Notes: generated from the sequence alone by a model not told the origin. A stretch of DNA of 7,230 nt from CAZPMO01 sp964587515 (GCA_964587515.1 CAZPMO010000219.1:1-7230); one strand, 5' to 3'. Positions 1 to 7,088 are shown, numbered from the stretch's first letter. A program made the numbers and translations.

Positions 1-970
1 CCTCCAGCGCCTCGTCCCAGCTCGCCTCACGGAAATGGCTGGAAGGGTCGGACGGGTCCACATCGCCGTGGGCCTCTTTGGCCACTCCGTCTTTGCGGAT
101 GAGCGGCTGGGTCAACCGGTCGCCATGGTGGACGTAGTCGAAGCCGAAGCGCCCCTTGACGCAGAGCCGCTGGTGATTGGCCGGCCCGTCACGCCCGGTG
201 ACCGAGATCAGCTTATCGTCCTTGACGTTGAAGGTGAGCTGGCAGCCGACGCCGCAATAGGGGCAAATGGAATCGACCGTGCGGTCGGCCTCGATCACGC
301 CCGGCGCGTCCGTGCGCCGCACCGCCTCGGGCAGCAACGCGCCGGTCGGGCAGGCCTGGACGCACTCGCCGCAGGCGACGCAGGTGGACGCGCCCATCGG
401 GTCGTCGAAATCGAATACGATCTTTGCATCCGCGCCGCGTCCGGCCATGCCGATTACGTCGTTGACCTGAACCTCGCGGCAGGCGCGGACGCAGAGCGTA
501 CAATTGATGCAAGCGTCGAGATTGACCGCGATGGCCGGATGGCTGGAGTCCGCGGCGGCCGCGCGCCGCGCCGGGAAACGGCTTCGCGCCACGCCGATCC
601 GGTCGGCCCAGCGCCAGAAACGCGAATTCCCGTCATGGGCGCTTTCCCGCGTCGGCTGGTCGGCGGCCAACAATTCGAACACCATGCGTCGCGAGCCCTG
701 CGCGCGCTCCGACGCGGTATTGACCACCATGCCGTCGGCCGGCGCGCGGATGCACGACGCCGCCAGCGTGCGCTCGCCCTCGATCTCGACCATGCAGGCG
801 CGGCAATTGCCGTCCGCCCGGTAGTCGGGCTCGGGCGCGAAGCAGAGATGCGGAATCTCGGTCCCCAGCCGTTGTGCGACTTCCCAGATGGTTTCGCCCG
901 GCGCCGCCTCGACCTCGCGCCCGTCGAGGACGAATGTAACCGTTTTGCCGATATCGCCGTCGAGGGGCAT
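1..970 (-). CDS. Formate dehydrogenase alpha subunit, N-terminal part (cut by window edge)
   Basis: Molybdenum/tungsten enzyme expected to oxidise formate to CO2 and pass electrons along Fe-S clusters; cytoplasmic, with no signal peptide visible. About 323 residues are in the window. Residues 9-80 form a plant-type 2Fe-2S ferredoxin domain (C43, C56, C59, C73). Residues 145-215 hold two 4Fe-4S motifs (C154/157/160/164 and C197/200/203/207). From about 230 comes the 4Fe-4S start of the molybdopterin oxidoreductase domain (CPYCGVGC at 236-243, then C270). The catalytic Cys/Sec and cofactor-binding regions lie outside. The His-(Cys)3 cluster motif of NuoG and FdsA-type subunits is absent: residues 100-126 carry no Cys. 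The ATG at 970 gives the expected ferredoxin start; the ribosome site is weak (AAAGAAG). No NuoF-like beta subunit gene precedes it; its upstream neighbour is an unrelated EAL gene. The family is confident; the electron acceptor is not known from this window. Confidence 0.9.
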   Translation of the reverse strand, partial: MPLDGDIGKTVTFVLDGREVEAAPGETIWEVAQRLGTEIPHLCFAPEPDYRADGNCRACMVEIEGERTLAASCIRAPADGMVVNTASERAQGSRRMVFELLAADQPTRESAHDGNSRFWRWADRIGVARSRFPARRAAAADSSHPAIAVNLDACINCTLCVRACREVQVNDVIGMAGRGADAKIVFDFDDPMGASTCVACGECVQACPTGALLPEAVRRTDAPGVIEADRTVDSICPYCGVGCQLTFNVKDDKLISVTGRDGPANHQRLCVKGRFGFDYVHHGDRLTQPLIRKDGVAKEAHGDVDPSDPSSHFREASWDEALE

Positions 971-1091
971 GGGACTTCTTTCGCTTGGACGATCATGGAC
1001 CGGACGATCGACGCGGAACTTATCACCGTGGCGCGGACGAATCCACGCGAGGTTGGCGAAAGGATCGGAAAGGAATGGAGAATGCGCAGCG

Positions 1092-2790
1092 CTAACGCGC
1101 GCCGTTTGTTCCGCTCATTCGTTTTTGCTCTGACTGCGTCTTTCGGTCATGGGCGAGGCGTAGCTTGAAGTCGCCCGGGATTTCCGGGTCCGGGGATGGT
1201 TTGCCGTAATACCAGCCCTGACCGTAATGGATGCCGAGTTGGCGGAGCGCCATTGCGTGACTGTATGTTTCGACACGTTCGGCGACGGTTTCGATTTTCA
1301 GACTGGCGCATAGCGAAACCATCGATTTCACGATCGCGTAATCGCGCTCATTCGACAGCACATCCTTCACATAGGCGCCATCGACCTTCACGTAATCCAC
1401 GGTCAGTGTTTGAAGATAGGGGAAACAGGCGGCGCCGGCGCCGAAATCATCGAGACATACGCGGACGCCGTCAGCCCTGAAGCGCTCCAGGATCTTGTTG
1501 ACCATGACGAGGTCGTCCATTTGGGCCGTCTCGGTGACCTCCAGCAGCATATTCGGGCGGAGCGGACCCAAGGTGGAGAGAAGCTTGCGCGCCGCCTCGA
1601 CGAATACCGTGCTCTTGAGCGAACGACCGGAGACATTGATCGCCAGTTCGACGGGATCGCCGCGCTTGGCATAGTCCTTGATGACGGCGATCGCTTTCTG
1701 GCAGACCGAGAGATCGAGCTGTTCGATCAGTCCGGTATCCTCCGCGAAAATGATTGTTTCTTGCGGCGATTCGCCTTTCGCGAAACGGGTGAGCACCTCG
1801 TAGTGGTGAATTTCGTTGCTGTCGAGGTCCACGATCGGTTGGAAGACGATATCGAAGTCCCGTTCCGAGAGCGTCTTCTTCAGTGACGACACCCGTTCGG
1901 CGGTATCCTTGGCGAGGCCCTTCACGCCGTGGGAGAGCGATTCGATGGTGAAGCCGCCGTCGCGCGCCTCGGCGAATTTGTTGATGGTGTATATCAGGAC
2001 GCCGGCGATCTCCTCATCGTTCAGGGTCGCGGCATCGAGCGCGACGCCGTGCCCCTCTACCTCGAACCCCTTGCCGAACGGGTCGCGCTCCTGGGAAATG
2101 GCGACGACCTGGCGTTCGAGATCTTTCGGATCCACCATCTTGTTGTGGATTACGCCAAACTTATCGGGCGCGATCTGACCGACCGCGTCTCCTCCGACGG
2201 ATTGAGCGCGCAGAAAAGCGCCGACATCGGCCAGCGCGTCGCTCAGCGGCGATCCGTCCACGATATTTTCGGCGCCCGGAAGATCGAGCAGCGTCATCAT
2301 GTTTTCCGCGCCGGTGACCTTGGCCTCGTTGACGAGATCGCGCGCCAGGGCGCCGAAATCGTCCTTGCCCAGCACGCCGGCGGCGTTGTCCCGCTGTGCG
2401 TCGCCGAGATTTTCCATCCCCGAAANNNNNNNNNNCGCCGGCCAGCGTGATATAGAAGGTCTCCTCGGCCGTTCCGGGCAGGTGGCAACCGCCCAGCAGG
2501 GCGCTGCGTTCGGTTGCCGCCATGCGGACCGAGGTCGGATGGATCCGCGGATTTTTCTCGAGCTGGCGCATCAGCATACTCGAGAGCCGCTGGTCCTGGG
2601 GCGACAGGATATCGGCGAACGGCGTTCCGATCAGCTTCTCGGCGTCGCGACCGGTAAGCTGTTTCGCGGCGCCGGAGGCGAATTTGATGCGATGGTCGCC
2701 GTCGAGTTCGATCATCAAATCGGCCGCGGCGAAAGCGAAAGCCACGAACCGGTCCCGGTCTTCCCGAACGCTGTTAGCCTGGGAACTCAA
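1092..2790 (-). CDS. PAS - degenerate GGDEF - EAL cyclic-di-GMP protein (crosses a 10-N gap)
   Basis: Probable cyclic-di-GMP phosphodiesterase with a sensory PAS domain. The first 118 residues (2790 to 2437) form the PAS domain; after the N run, about 443 residues follow. Numbering from the ATG at 2417, residues 20-150 resemble a GGDEF fold whose signature has become APDKF (83-87), so cyclase activity is unlikely. Residues 185-412 are an EAL domain with EVLTR (207-211), N261 in INVS, E293 in EVTE, D323/D324 in LDDFG, K344 in VKVD, E380 in AERVE and Q400. These are the residues expected for metal binding and catalysis, so hydrolysis to pGpG is plausible. The two halves are in different frames as printed, but would join if the true gap length is a multiple of three. 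The start appears to be TTG at 2790, because a stop lies just upstream (2797-2799) and no ATG occurs before the PAS domain. No membrane segment is seen. Confidence 0.85.
2426..2435. other. Assembly gap (10 Ns) inside the PAS-EAL gene
   Basis: Exactly ten Ns, a common placeholder for a gap of unknown length. It falls between the end of the PAS domain (FYITLAG) and the start of the degenerate GGDEF region. The printed length puts the two coding halves out of frame by one; a true length of 9, 12 or another multiple of three restores a single reading frame. The frame break is therefore best read as an assembly artefact, not a mutation. Confidence 0.95.
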
Positions 2791-2797
2791 AATACAC

Positions 2798-2883
2798 TAT
2801 TCCGCGGGGAATACCGGAGCCAGTTCCGGTATTCGTTCAGCGAATAGTTGAAGCGAAAAAGGTTAAATATCGCTGTTCGATAT
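2798..2883. promoter_or_regulatory. Cluster of inverted repeats upstream of the PAS-EAL gene
   Basis: Four inverted repeats sit in the 129-base space between the PAS-EAL start and the aldolase stop. They are TATTCC/GGAATA (2798-2803, 2808-2813); a perfect 10-base pair GAATACCGGA/TCCGGTATTC (2809-2818, 2825-2834) with a six-base loop; TATTCG/CGAATA (2830-2835, 2841-2846); and ATATCG/CGATAT (2867-2872, 2878-2883). The first three overlap, so in RNA they could form alternative hairpins; in DNA they could be operator half-sites. This stretch must hold the promoter of the PAS-EAL gene and any terminator of the aldolase operon. No convincing -35/-10 pair or T-tract after a stem was recognised. The regulatory role is inference. 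Confidence 0.4.
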
Positions 2884-2919
2884 CGGGAATTGCCCCCAGA
2901 TCATTGGTTTTAGGCGTTT

Positions 2920-3638
2920 CTACCTATGTTGATATCCCGTCCGCGAGCACCAGTAATCCCACGCCCGGTCGAGACCAAGGGGGCTGAACTGGCGCGCGGT
3001 GCATTTTTCCGCCTCTCCCGGGGTCAGGAAATCCGCGGTGCCCAGCATCGTCGATTGCAGTTGCAACTGGCGTTGACCTGAAGATAGACCGCCGTCATCA
3101 CCGATTCCCGGACGTTGCGGCCGGCCACCACGCCGCCATGGCCCTTCATCAGCGCGACGCGCCCATCGCCGAGGCAGGCCGCGAGGTCGCGGCCCTGTTC
3201 CATGGTGACCACCAGATAATCGGTCTCGCCGAATTTGTCGCGGATGTCCCAGGTGGGGATTTCGGTGCCGATGGGCCCGCAGACATGGGCGATGGCCCGG
3301 AGCGGCGTCCCGGTCACGCCGAACGGGATCAACTCGTGGGCGTGGTTGTGGACCACCGAATTGATGTCCGGGCGTTTCTCGAATATGCCGCCGTGAATCG
3401 GGCGTTCGCCGTAAGGGCGCCGGTCGCGCGCATCGACCGGCTCGCCGTCGAGGGTGAATTCCATGATGTCGTCGGCGGTGACCAGTTCGGGCGCCCGCGA
3501 ACATGACATGAAATAGCGATCCGGATTATCGGGATGGCGCATGCTGACATGGCCGAACGCATCGACGACCCCTTCATTCGATAATATCCGGTTCGCGTAA
3601 ATCAGATCGCGCATCTGTTCGACGATATTTTCCATCAT
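2920..3638 (-). CDS. Class II aldolase/adducin family protein, frameshifted near 3067
   Basis: Zinc-dependent class II aldolase fold (the fuculose-phosphate aldolase family, which also includes decarboxylases such as 3,4-dihydroxyphthalate decarboxylase). Likely zinc ligands are H97 and H99 in VVHNHAHE and H167 in MKGHGG; E78 in YGERP may be the acidic partner. The frame opened at 3638 reads normally to VYLQVNAS (residue about 191), then runs into a Cys/Arg-rich tail and stops at 3024. The family-like continuation (LQLQSTMLG, then FSPLGLDRAWDYW) lies in the next frame and ends at TAG 2920-2922. One base is missing at about 3067-3068; with it restored the protein is about 239 residues, normal for the family. 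Two ATGs overlap the start (3638 and 3635); the second sits better from the AGGAGG site. It is the last gene of the minus-strand operon, 37 bases after the amidohydrolase. The fold is confident; the substrate is unknown. Confidence 0.82.
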
Positions 3639-3640
3639 GG

Positions 3641-3646
3641 CCTCCT
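3641..3646 (-). promoter_or_regulatory. Consensus Shine-Dalgarno site of the class II aldolase gene
   Basis: The minus strand reads AGGAGG here, two bases before the ATG at 3638 and five before the ATG at 3635. The spacing favours the second ATG as the main start, giving a protein one residue shorter. It is the strongest ribosome site in the window, suggesting separate strong translation of the last gene of the operon. Confidence 0.7.
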
Positions 3647-3675
3647 GCTGTAGGAATTATACGGATCGGAATTTC

Positions 3676-4680
3676 TTAAGCTTCCAGGCGTTGCAAGAGC
3701 GCGGCAGCGTTACCGCCCATAATCGCGGCCCGCTGGTCATCGTCGAGGCGCGCCTTGGCGATCGCATCCAGCGTCCAGTCGACCCGGAAGATCGGGCAGT
3801 CGGTGCCGAGCACAATACGGTCCGCGCCATAGACCGCGACCGCGATCTCCAGCGACTTCGCGCCCAGCGAGGAGCAATCCACATGGACGCGGCCGGCGCG
3901 CTCGGACGGGACCGGCGCGTCGGGTACGCGCAGTCGTGATGCGTGATCCATGCGTTCGATCACCATGGGCAGGGTGCCGCCAAGATTGGCCACATGCATG
4001 GAGACGTTGTCGAACGGATCGAGAAAATCGGAGAACAGCAGCGTCACCATGGCGCTGGCGACCTTGTTCTGCACGTCGAGGGCCTGACGGTGCAGCATCA
4101 AATCCGCGAAGGGCGACCGCGCCGCCTCGGCGCCGGGGGCAGGGACCTCGTCGGGCCGGCGGCCGGGGTGGATAAAGAAATGCGCCCCCAGCTCCTGGCC
4201 GGCTTCGAACAGCGGGCGCAGCCGTTCCGCATCCGCAATGGAGAGAAAGAAATTATTGGGCAGTATGGCGCCGACGAAGCCGAGCTCGGTGCGGGCGCGG
4301 CGAAACTCGGCGACAGCCGCGTCCATATCGGCGAATGGCAGGGCGGCCAGTCCGGAAAAACGATCGGGATGATCCCGGCACAGCGCCGCCAGATCGTCGT
4401 TGAACAGGCGCAGCAGCGGCCCGGCTTCCGCGAGGGGGCAGCTGTCGAGGCCGAACAGGCCGGGGAACGACAGAAGCTGGCGGTCTACACCCAGCGACTC
4501 CATGAAATCGAGGCGCGCCGCCATGTCGGTAAATTGGGGCCCGAAGGCCAGCGCGCCGATCGGCAGGTGAATTCGCTCGTCGCCATCGTCCATCCGCTCG
4601 ATCCACGGCGCGGCCCGGCGTTCGCGCAGGGCGTCGGCCATCTCCGCCGGAACATAGTGGGTGTGCATGTCGATGATCAT
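3676..4680 (-). CDS. Amidohydrolase family 2 protein (ACMSD-like metal-dependent hydrolase/decarboxylase)
   Basis: A 334-residue TIM-barrel enzyme of the amidohydrolase-2 group, which includes ACMSD, gamma-resorcylate decarboxylase and 5-carboxyvanillate decarboxylase as well as true hydrolases. It opens with the metal motif DMHTH (H6, H8). H171 in FFIHP and D294 in VLGTDCP match the other metal ligands. At the position of the catalytic His of ACMSD-type enzymes (consensus AHLGG/AHGGG), this protein has ANLGG, so N232 replaces His; H229 three residues earlier is the only nearby His. No signal peptide, so cytoplasmic. The ATG at 4680 places the metal motif at residues 4-8, as usual for the family; its ribosome site is poor and the gap from the OsmC stop is only 22 bases, suggesting translation coupled to the upstream gene. 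The superfamily is firm; whether it decarboxylates, hydrolyses or hydrates, and on what, is undetermined. Confidence 0.88.
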   Translation of the reverse strand: MIIDMHTHYVPAEMADALRERRAAPWIERMDDGDERIHLPIGALAFGPQFTDMAARLDFMESLGVDRQLLSFPGLFGLDSCPLAEAGPLLRLFNDDLAALCRDHPDRFSGLAALPFADMDAAVAEFRRARTELGFVGAILPNNFFLSIADAERLRPLFEAGQELGAHFFIHPGRRPDEVPAPGAEAARSPFADLMLHRQALDVQNKVASAMVTLLFSDFLDPFDNVSMHVANLGGTLPMVIERMDHASRLRVPDAPVPSERAGRVHVDCSSLGAKSLEIAVAVYGADRIVLGTDCPIFRVDWTLDAIAKARLDDDQRAAIMGGNAAALLQRLEA

Positions 4681-4702
4681 GACGGTACCGCTGGCGTGGT
4701 CG

Positions 4703-5236
4703 TCAGCCCTTCAGCGCGGCGACGTCCAGCGGCGCGCCGTTCAGCGTGACCTCGCGGATGACCTCGGTCGGGTTCTCGATCGCCTGCATCACGAAACAGC
4801 CGGCCTCGGCGTTGCGGACCAGCGCCGCGACGCGTTCGGGCGGGTCGTCGGAGACCACGTCGATGGCGATGGTGAAGCCGTTCGGCGTGCCCTGGATGGT
4901 CTCGCGCAGCACCGAGCCCTCGGTGCGGTAGCGCGAGCTGACCGTGGCTTTCGCGCCCTTGATGTCGATTTTCATCATCTTTGCGTAGCGGGTCAGCTGG
5001 GTCAGGGCGCAGAACCCGGCCCCCAGCATGAAATAGCCGATCGGCGTCGGCGCGGTGTTGCCGCCGCCGAGGTTTGCGCCTTCGTCCGAAAAGACGTTGA
5101 ACTGCGAAAGGTGCTCGGGTTCGACGAAACTGCCCTTCTTCAGCAGCCCTTCCTCGGTCTCGGCCACCACCTCGAACCTGAACTCGTGGCCCTGCCACGG
5201 ATATTCCTTTTCATCGGCCTGCGCCTGATCCGCCAT
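4703..5236 (-). CDS. OsmC/Ohr family protein (peroxide-reducing)
   Basis: 177-residue OsmC-fold protein, expected to reduce organic hydroperoxides with a pair of redox cysteines. C76 in GAGFCALTQL and C147 in NAEAGCFVMQ stand at the two conserved cysteine positions, one after the central helix start and one in the second helix. The N-terminal 55 residues (WQGHEFRFEVV, then FVEPEHLSQFNVFSDE) are longer and differ from a minimal Ohr protein. The start is set at the ATG 5236 because AGGGAG lies seven bases upstream (5244-5249); the open frame runs further up to 5275 but that extension is Arg/Lys/Ser-rich and lacks a ribosome site. It is the first gene of the minus-strand operon with the amidohydrolase and aldolase, and divergent from the dioxygenase pair. 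Its likely role is to remove peroxides formed by, or damaging to, the oxidative enzymes; that link is inference. Confidence 0.85.
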   Translation of the reverse strand: MADQAQADEKEYPWQGHEFRFEVVAETEEGLLKKGSFVEPEHLSQFNVFSDEGANLGGGNTAPTPIGYFMLGAGFCALTQLTRYAKMMKIDIKGAKATVSSRYRTEGSVLRETIQGTPNGFTIAIDVVSDDPPERVAALVRNAEAGCFVMQAIENPTEVIREVTLNGAPLDVAALKG

Positions 5237-5364
5237 GTCCGTTCTCCCTGTTGATGCTTGCGATTTCCGCCTCATGATATCCTATCCCGCGCGGCGCGGC
5301 ATGGACAGGGGCGGCGGCGGGCCCTAGAATTTCGTCATGCACCACGGTGGGCGGAGAATAAAAA
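5237..5364. promoter_or_regulatory. Divergent promoter region between the OsmC operon and the dioxygenase pair
   Basis: 128 bases separate two divergent starts, so promoters for both directions must lie here or within the starts. For the plus strand, TTGATG (5251-5256) and TGATAT (5275-5280) are 18 bases apart and form a weak sigma-70-like pair. The middle (about 5284-5325) is very GC-rich. A small palindrome, CCACGGTGG (5342-5350), lies just before the GGAG ribosome site (5353-5356) of the plus-strand gene. No long operator palindrome was seen. Shared control of both arms is plausible but inferred. Confidence 0.4.
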
Positions 5365-6201
5365 ATGGCCATGGAAATTACGCCGCTGGGTCCCGCGCTG
5401 GGCGGTCGCGTTACGGGTATTGATTTGCATCGTCCGTTCGATGCGACGACGGCGAAGCGGATATACGATGCCTTCGCCGTCCATGGCGTGCTGTGTTTTC
5501 CCGGCCAGCAGATCACCGCCAGCGACCAGATCCGCGTCGCTTCGGTGCTGGGGGAGGCCGACGGCGACTATCGTCCGCCGTCCGGCGTGCTCGCCACCAC
5601 CAACGAAAATCGCGGCGTGATGCTGGTGACCAATATCCGCAAGGACGGCCGGCAGGTCGGCTCGCTGCCCGATGGCGAGATGCTGTTCCACTCCGACGGC
5701 TCCCATCGCGACCGCCCCTACCGCGCCACCTCGCTTTACGCCATCAAGGTGCCGACCAAGGGCGGCGATACGCTGTTCGCCAATCTGGCCGCCGCCTACG
5801 ACGCGCTGTCGGACGCCATGAAATCGCGGCTCGACGGGCTCGAGGCGCGTCACATCTATATCTACGATACGGTTGAACGGGAGCCGGTCTCGGAAGACCA
5901 GGCCGCCGCCTCGGCCGCGACCCACAAGCTGGTCCGCACCCATCCCGACACCGGCCGCGAATCGCTTTATCTCAGCCGCCTGATGACGCAACACATCGTT
6001 GGCATGGACCGCGCCGAAAGCGACGCCCTGCTGGAAGAGCTGTTCGATCACGCCGAGCGGCCCGAATTTGTCCATGCCCATCGCTGGACGCCCGGCGATC
6101 TGGTGCTGTGGGACAACCGCACCGTGAACCACGCGCGCACCGATTTCTCCGAAGCCGAAACCCGCCTGCTGCGCCGCTATACCATATCCGAGCCGGAATA
6201 G
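5365..6201 (+). CDS. TauD/TfdA family Fe(II)/2-oxoglutarate-dependent dioxygenase
   Basis: 278-residue cytoplasmic non-haem iron oxygenase that should couple decarboxylation of 2-oxoglutarate to hydroxylation of an unknown substrate, as TauD does with taurine and TfdA with 2,4-D. The facial triad is complete: H109 and D111 in LFHSDGSH, and H256 in DNRTVNHARTDF. Arginines R267 and R271 in ETRLLRRYTI are in place to bind the 2-oxoglutarate carboxylate. The N-terminus (ITPLGPALGGRVTGIDL) is the standard family opening. Length is normal. The ATG at 5365 has GGAG eight bases upstream (5353-5356); a second in-frame ATG at 5371 is poorly spaced. It is followed after 19 bases by a second, unrelated-family dioxygenase, so the two are probably co-transcribed. 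Taurine-specific residues cannot be judged here and no sulfonate transporter is in view, so tauD is not assigned. Confidence 0.92.
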   Translation: MAMEITPLGPALGGRVTGIDLHRPFDATTAKRIYDAFAVHGVLCFPGQQITASDQIRVASVLGEADGDYRPPSGVLATTNENRGVMLVTNIRKDGRQVGSLPDGEMLFHSDGSHRDRPYRATSLYAIKVPTKGGDTLFANLAAAYDALSDAMKSRLDGLEARHIYIYDTVEREPVSEDQAAASAATHKLVRTHPDTGRESLYLSRLMTQHIVGMDRAESDALLEELFDHAERPEFVHAHRWTPGDLVLWDNRTVNHARTDFSEAETRLLRRYTISEPE

Positions 6202-6220
6202 GGCTCCCGGGCCCGCTATC

Positions 6221-7036
6221 ATGGTCACGACAATAAAAATCACGGACGACCAAATTGCTTCGTTTCGCGAGAACGGGGTCGTCCTGTTGCGGCAGGTGTT
6301 TTCCGCCGATTGGATCGCGCTGCTGCGCACCGCCGTCGATGAAATCCTCAGCGAGCCGGGGCCGTTGTCGAAGGATTACGCGGCCGAGGGGCGCGGCAGT
6401 TTCTTCACCGACCATCACGTGCACCGCCGCAACGCCGCCTTTCGCCACTTTCTCAGCGATTCGCCGGCGGTCGAGACCGCCGCGCGGCTGATGGGATCGG
6501 CGAAACTGAATTACGTGGACGAGCACCTGCTGGTGAAGGAGCCGGGCACCGAAAACCCGACCTTCTGGCATCAGGACTTCCCCTATTACGAAGTCGCCGG
6601 CAGCCAGTTCGCCTCGTTCTGGATCCCGCTCGATCCGGTGACGTCGCGGTCGGGCGCGATGCGTTTCGTGAAAGGCTCGCACCGCTGGAATAAGATTTAC
6701 CGCCCGATCCGCATTGGGCTGGGCGAGGAGGTCGCCGAGGCCGAGGAACTCGACGGCCCGGCGCCCGATATCGACGCCGCGCCGGAGAAGTACGATATCT
6801 TCGAGGCCGATATGGCGCCGGGCGACTGTTTGTTCTTCCACGCCGCCACGCTGCATGCGGCGCATCCCAACCAGACCGAGGACGTGCGCCGCCGCGCGCT
6901 GTCGCTGCGGTTCGCGGGCGACGACGCGACCTGGCTGCCGCGCCCCTACATCCCGTCGCGGCCCGAGGATTCGGTGCTCGAAAAGGGCGATCCCCTCGAC
7001 AGCATCCAGTACCCGGTGGTCTGGCCGCGCGCCTGA
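6221..7036 (+). CDS. Phytanoyl-CoA dioxygenase (PhyH) family protein
   Basis: 271-residue Fe(II)/2-oxoglutarate oxygenase of the PhyH family, whose bacterial members hydroxylate varied small molecules and often have nothing to do with phytanoyl-CoA. The iron motif is H117/D119 in FWHQDFPYY, with distal H212 in ATLHAAHPN; the Arg cluster at 223-225, or R230, before FAGDD would bind 2-oxoglutarate. The N-terminal ITDDQIASFRENGVVLL is the typical family start. A charged stretch at about 165-195, rich in Glu and Asp, lies between the core strands and the distal His, and may line the active-site entrance. The ATG at 6221 is 19 bases after the TauD-like stop; the ribosome site is weak, consistent with translational coupling. 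Last gene of the plus-strand unit; a palindromic element follows. The family is firm, the substrate unknown. Confidence 0.92.
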   Translation: MVTTIKITDDQIASFRENGVVLLRQVFSADWIALLRTAVDEILSEPGPLSKDYAAEGRGSFFTDHHVHRRNAAFRHFLSDSPAVETAARLMGSAKLNYVDEHLLVKEPGTENPTFWHQDFPYYEVAGSQFASFWIPLDPVTSRSGAMRFVKGSHRWNKIYRPIRIGLGEEVAEAEELDGPAPDIDAAPEKYDIFEADMAPGDCLFFHAATLHAAHPNQTEDVRRRALSLRFAGDDATWLPRPYIPSRPEDSVLEKGDPLDSIQYPVVWPRA

Positions 7037-7066
7037 GGGGGAAGGAGCCGCCACTCCCTGACTGTC

Positions 7067-7088
7067 ACCCCGGCCCCCGAGCCGGGGT
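7067..7088. repeat. REP-like GC palindrome after the PhyH gene
   Basis: An 8-base stem, ACCCCGGC (7067-7074) and GCCGGGGT (7081-7088), with a six-base loop, starts 31 bases after the PhyH stop. The flanks TGTC and CCAGCGG match the style of the dispersed CACCCCGG...CCGGGGTCCA intergenic palindromes common in alphaproteobacterial genomes (general knowledge). It could slow or end transcription of the dioxygenase unit, but no T-run follows, so it is not a classical intrinsic terminator. Confidence 0.6.

Noticed and set aside
987..1009. Direct repeat GGACGATC twice, 15 bases apart, upstream of the formate dehydrogenase gene
   Set aside because: Only eight bases and two copies; too little to call an operator.
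35..1168. Long plus-strand open frame (377 codons) over the formate dehydrogenase gene
   Set aside because: It is antisense to a gene with clear ferredoxin and 4Fe-4S motifs; its Ala/Arg/Gly/Asp-rich translation has no domain and arises from GC-rich third positions.
3058..3069. Programmed frameshift in the aldolase gene
   Set aside because: No slippery heptamer at the site, and this family is not known for recoding; a one-base indel is simpler.
3943..4749. Plus-strand open frame of 268 codons opposite the amidohydrolase
   Set aside because: No recognisable domain, and it overlaps a well-supported gene on the other strand.
5365..6201. Assignment as taurine dioxygenase tauD
   Set aside because: Only the family-wide iron and 2-oxoglutarate residues can be seen, and no taurine transport genes are in the window.
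5335..6330. Minus-strand open frame of 331 codons over the TauD-like gene
   Set aside because: The opposite strand carries a complete Fe/2-oxoglutarate oxygenase with all active-site residues; this frame is a compositional shadow, as is the 385-codon minus-strand frame at 5972-7129 over PhyH.
7067..7088. Classical intrinsic terminator for the dioxygenase unit
   Set aside because: The GC stem is present but no T-run follows, so it is listed as a REP-like repeat.
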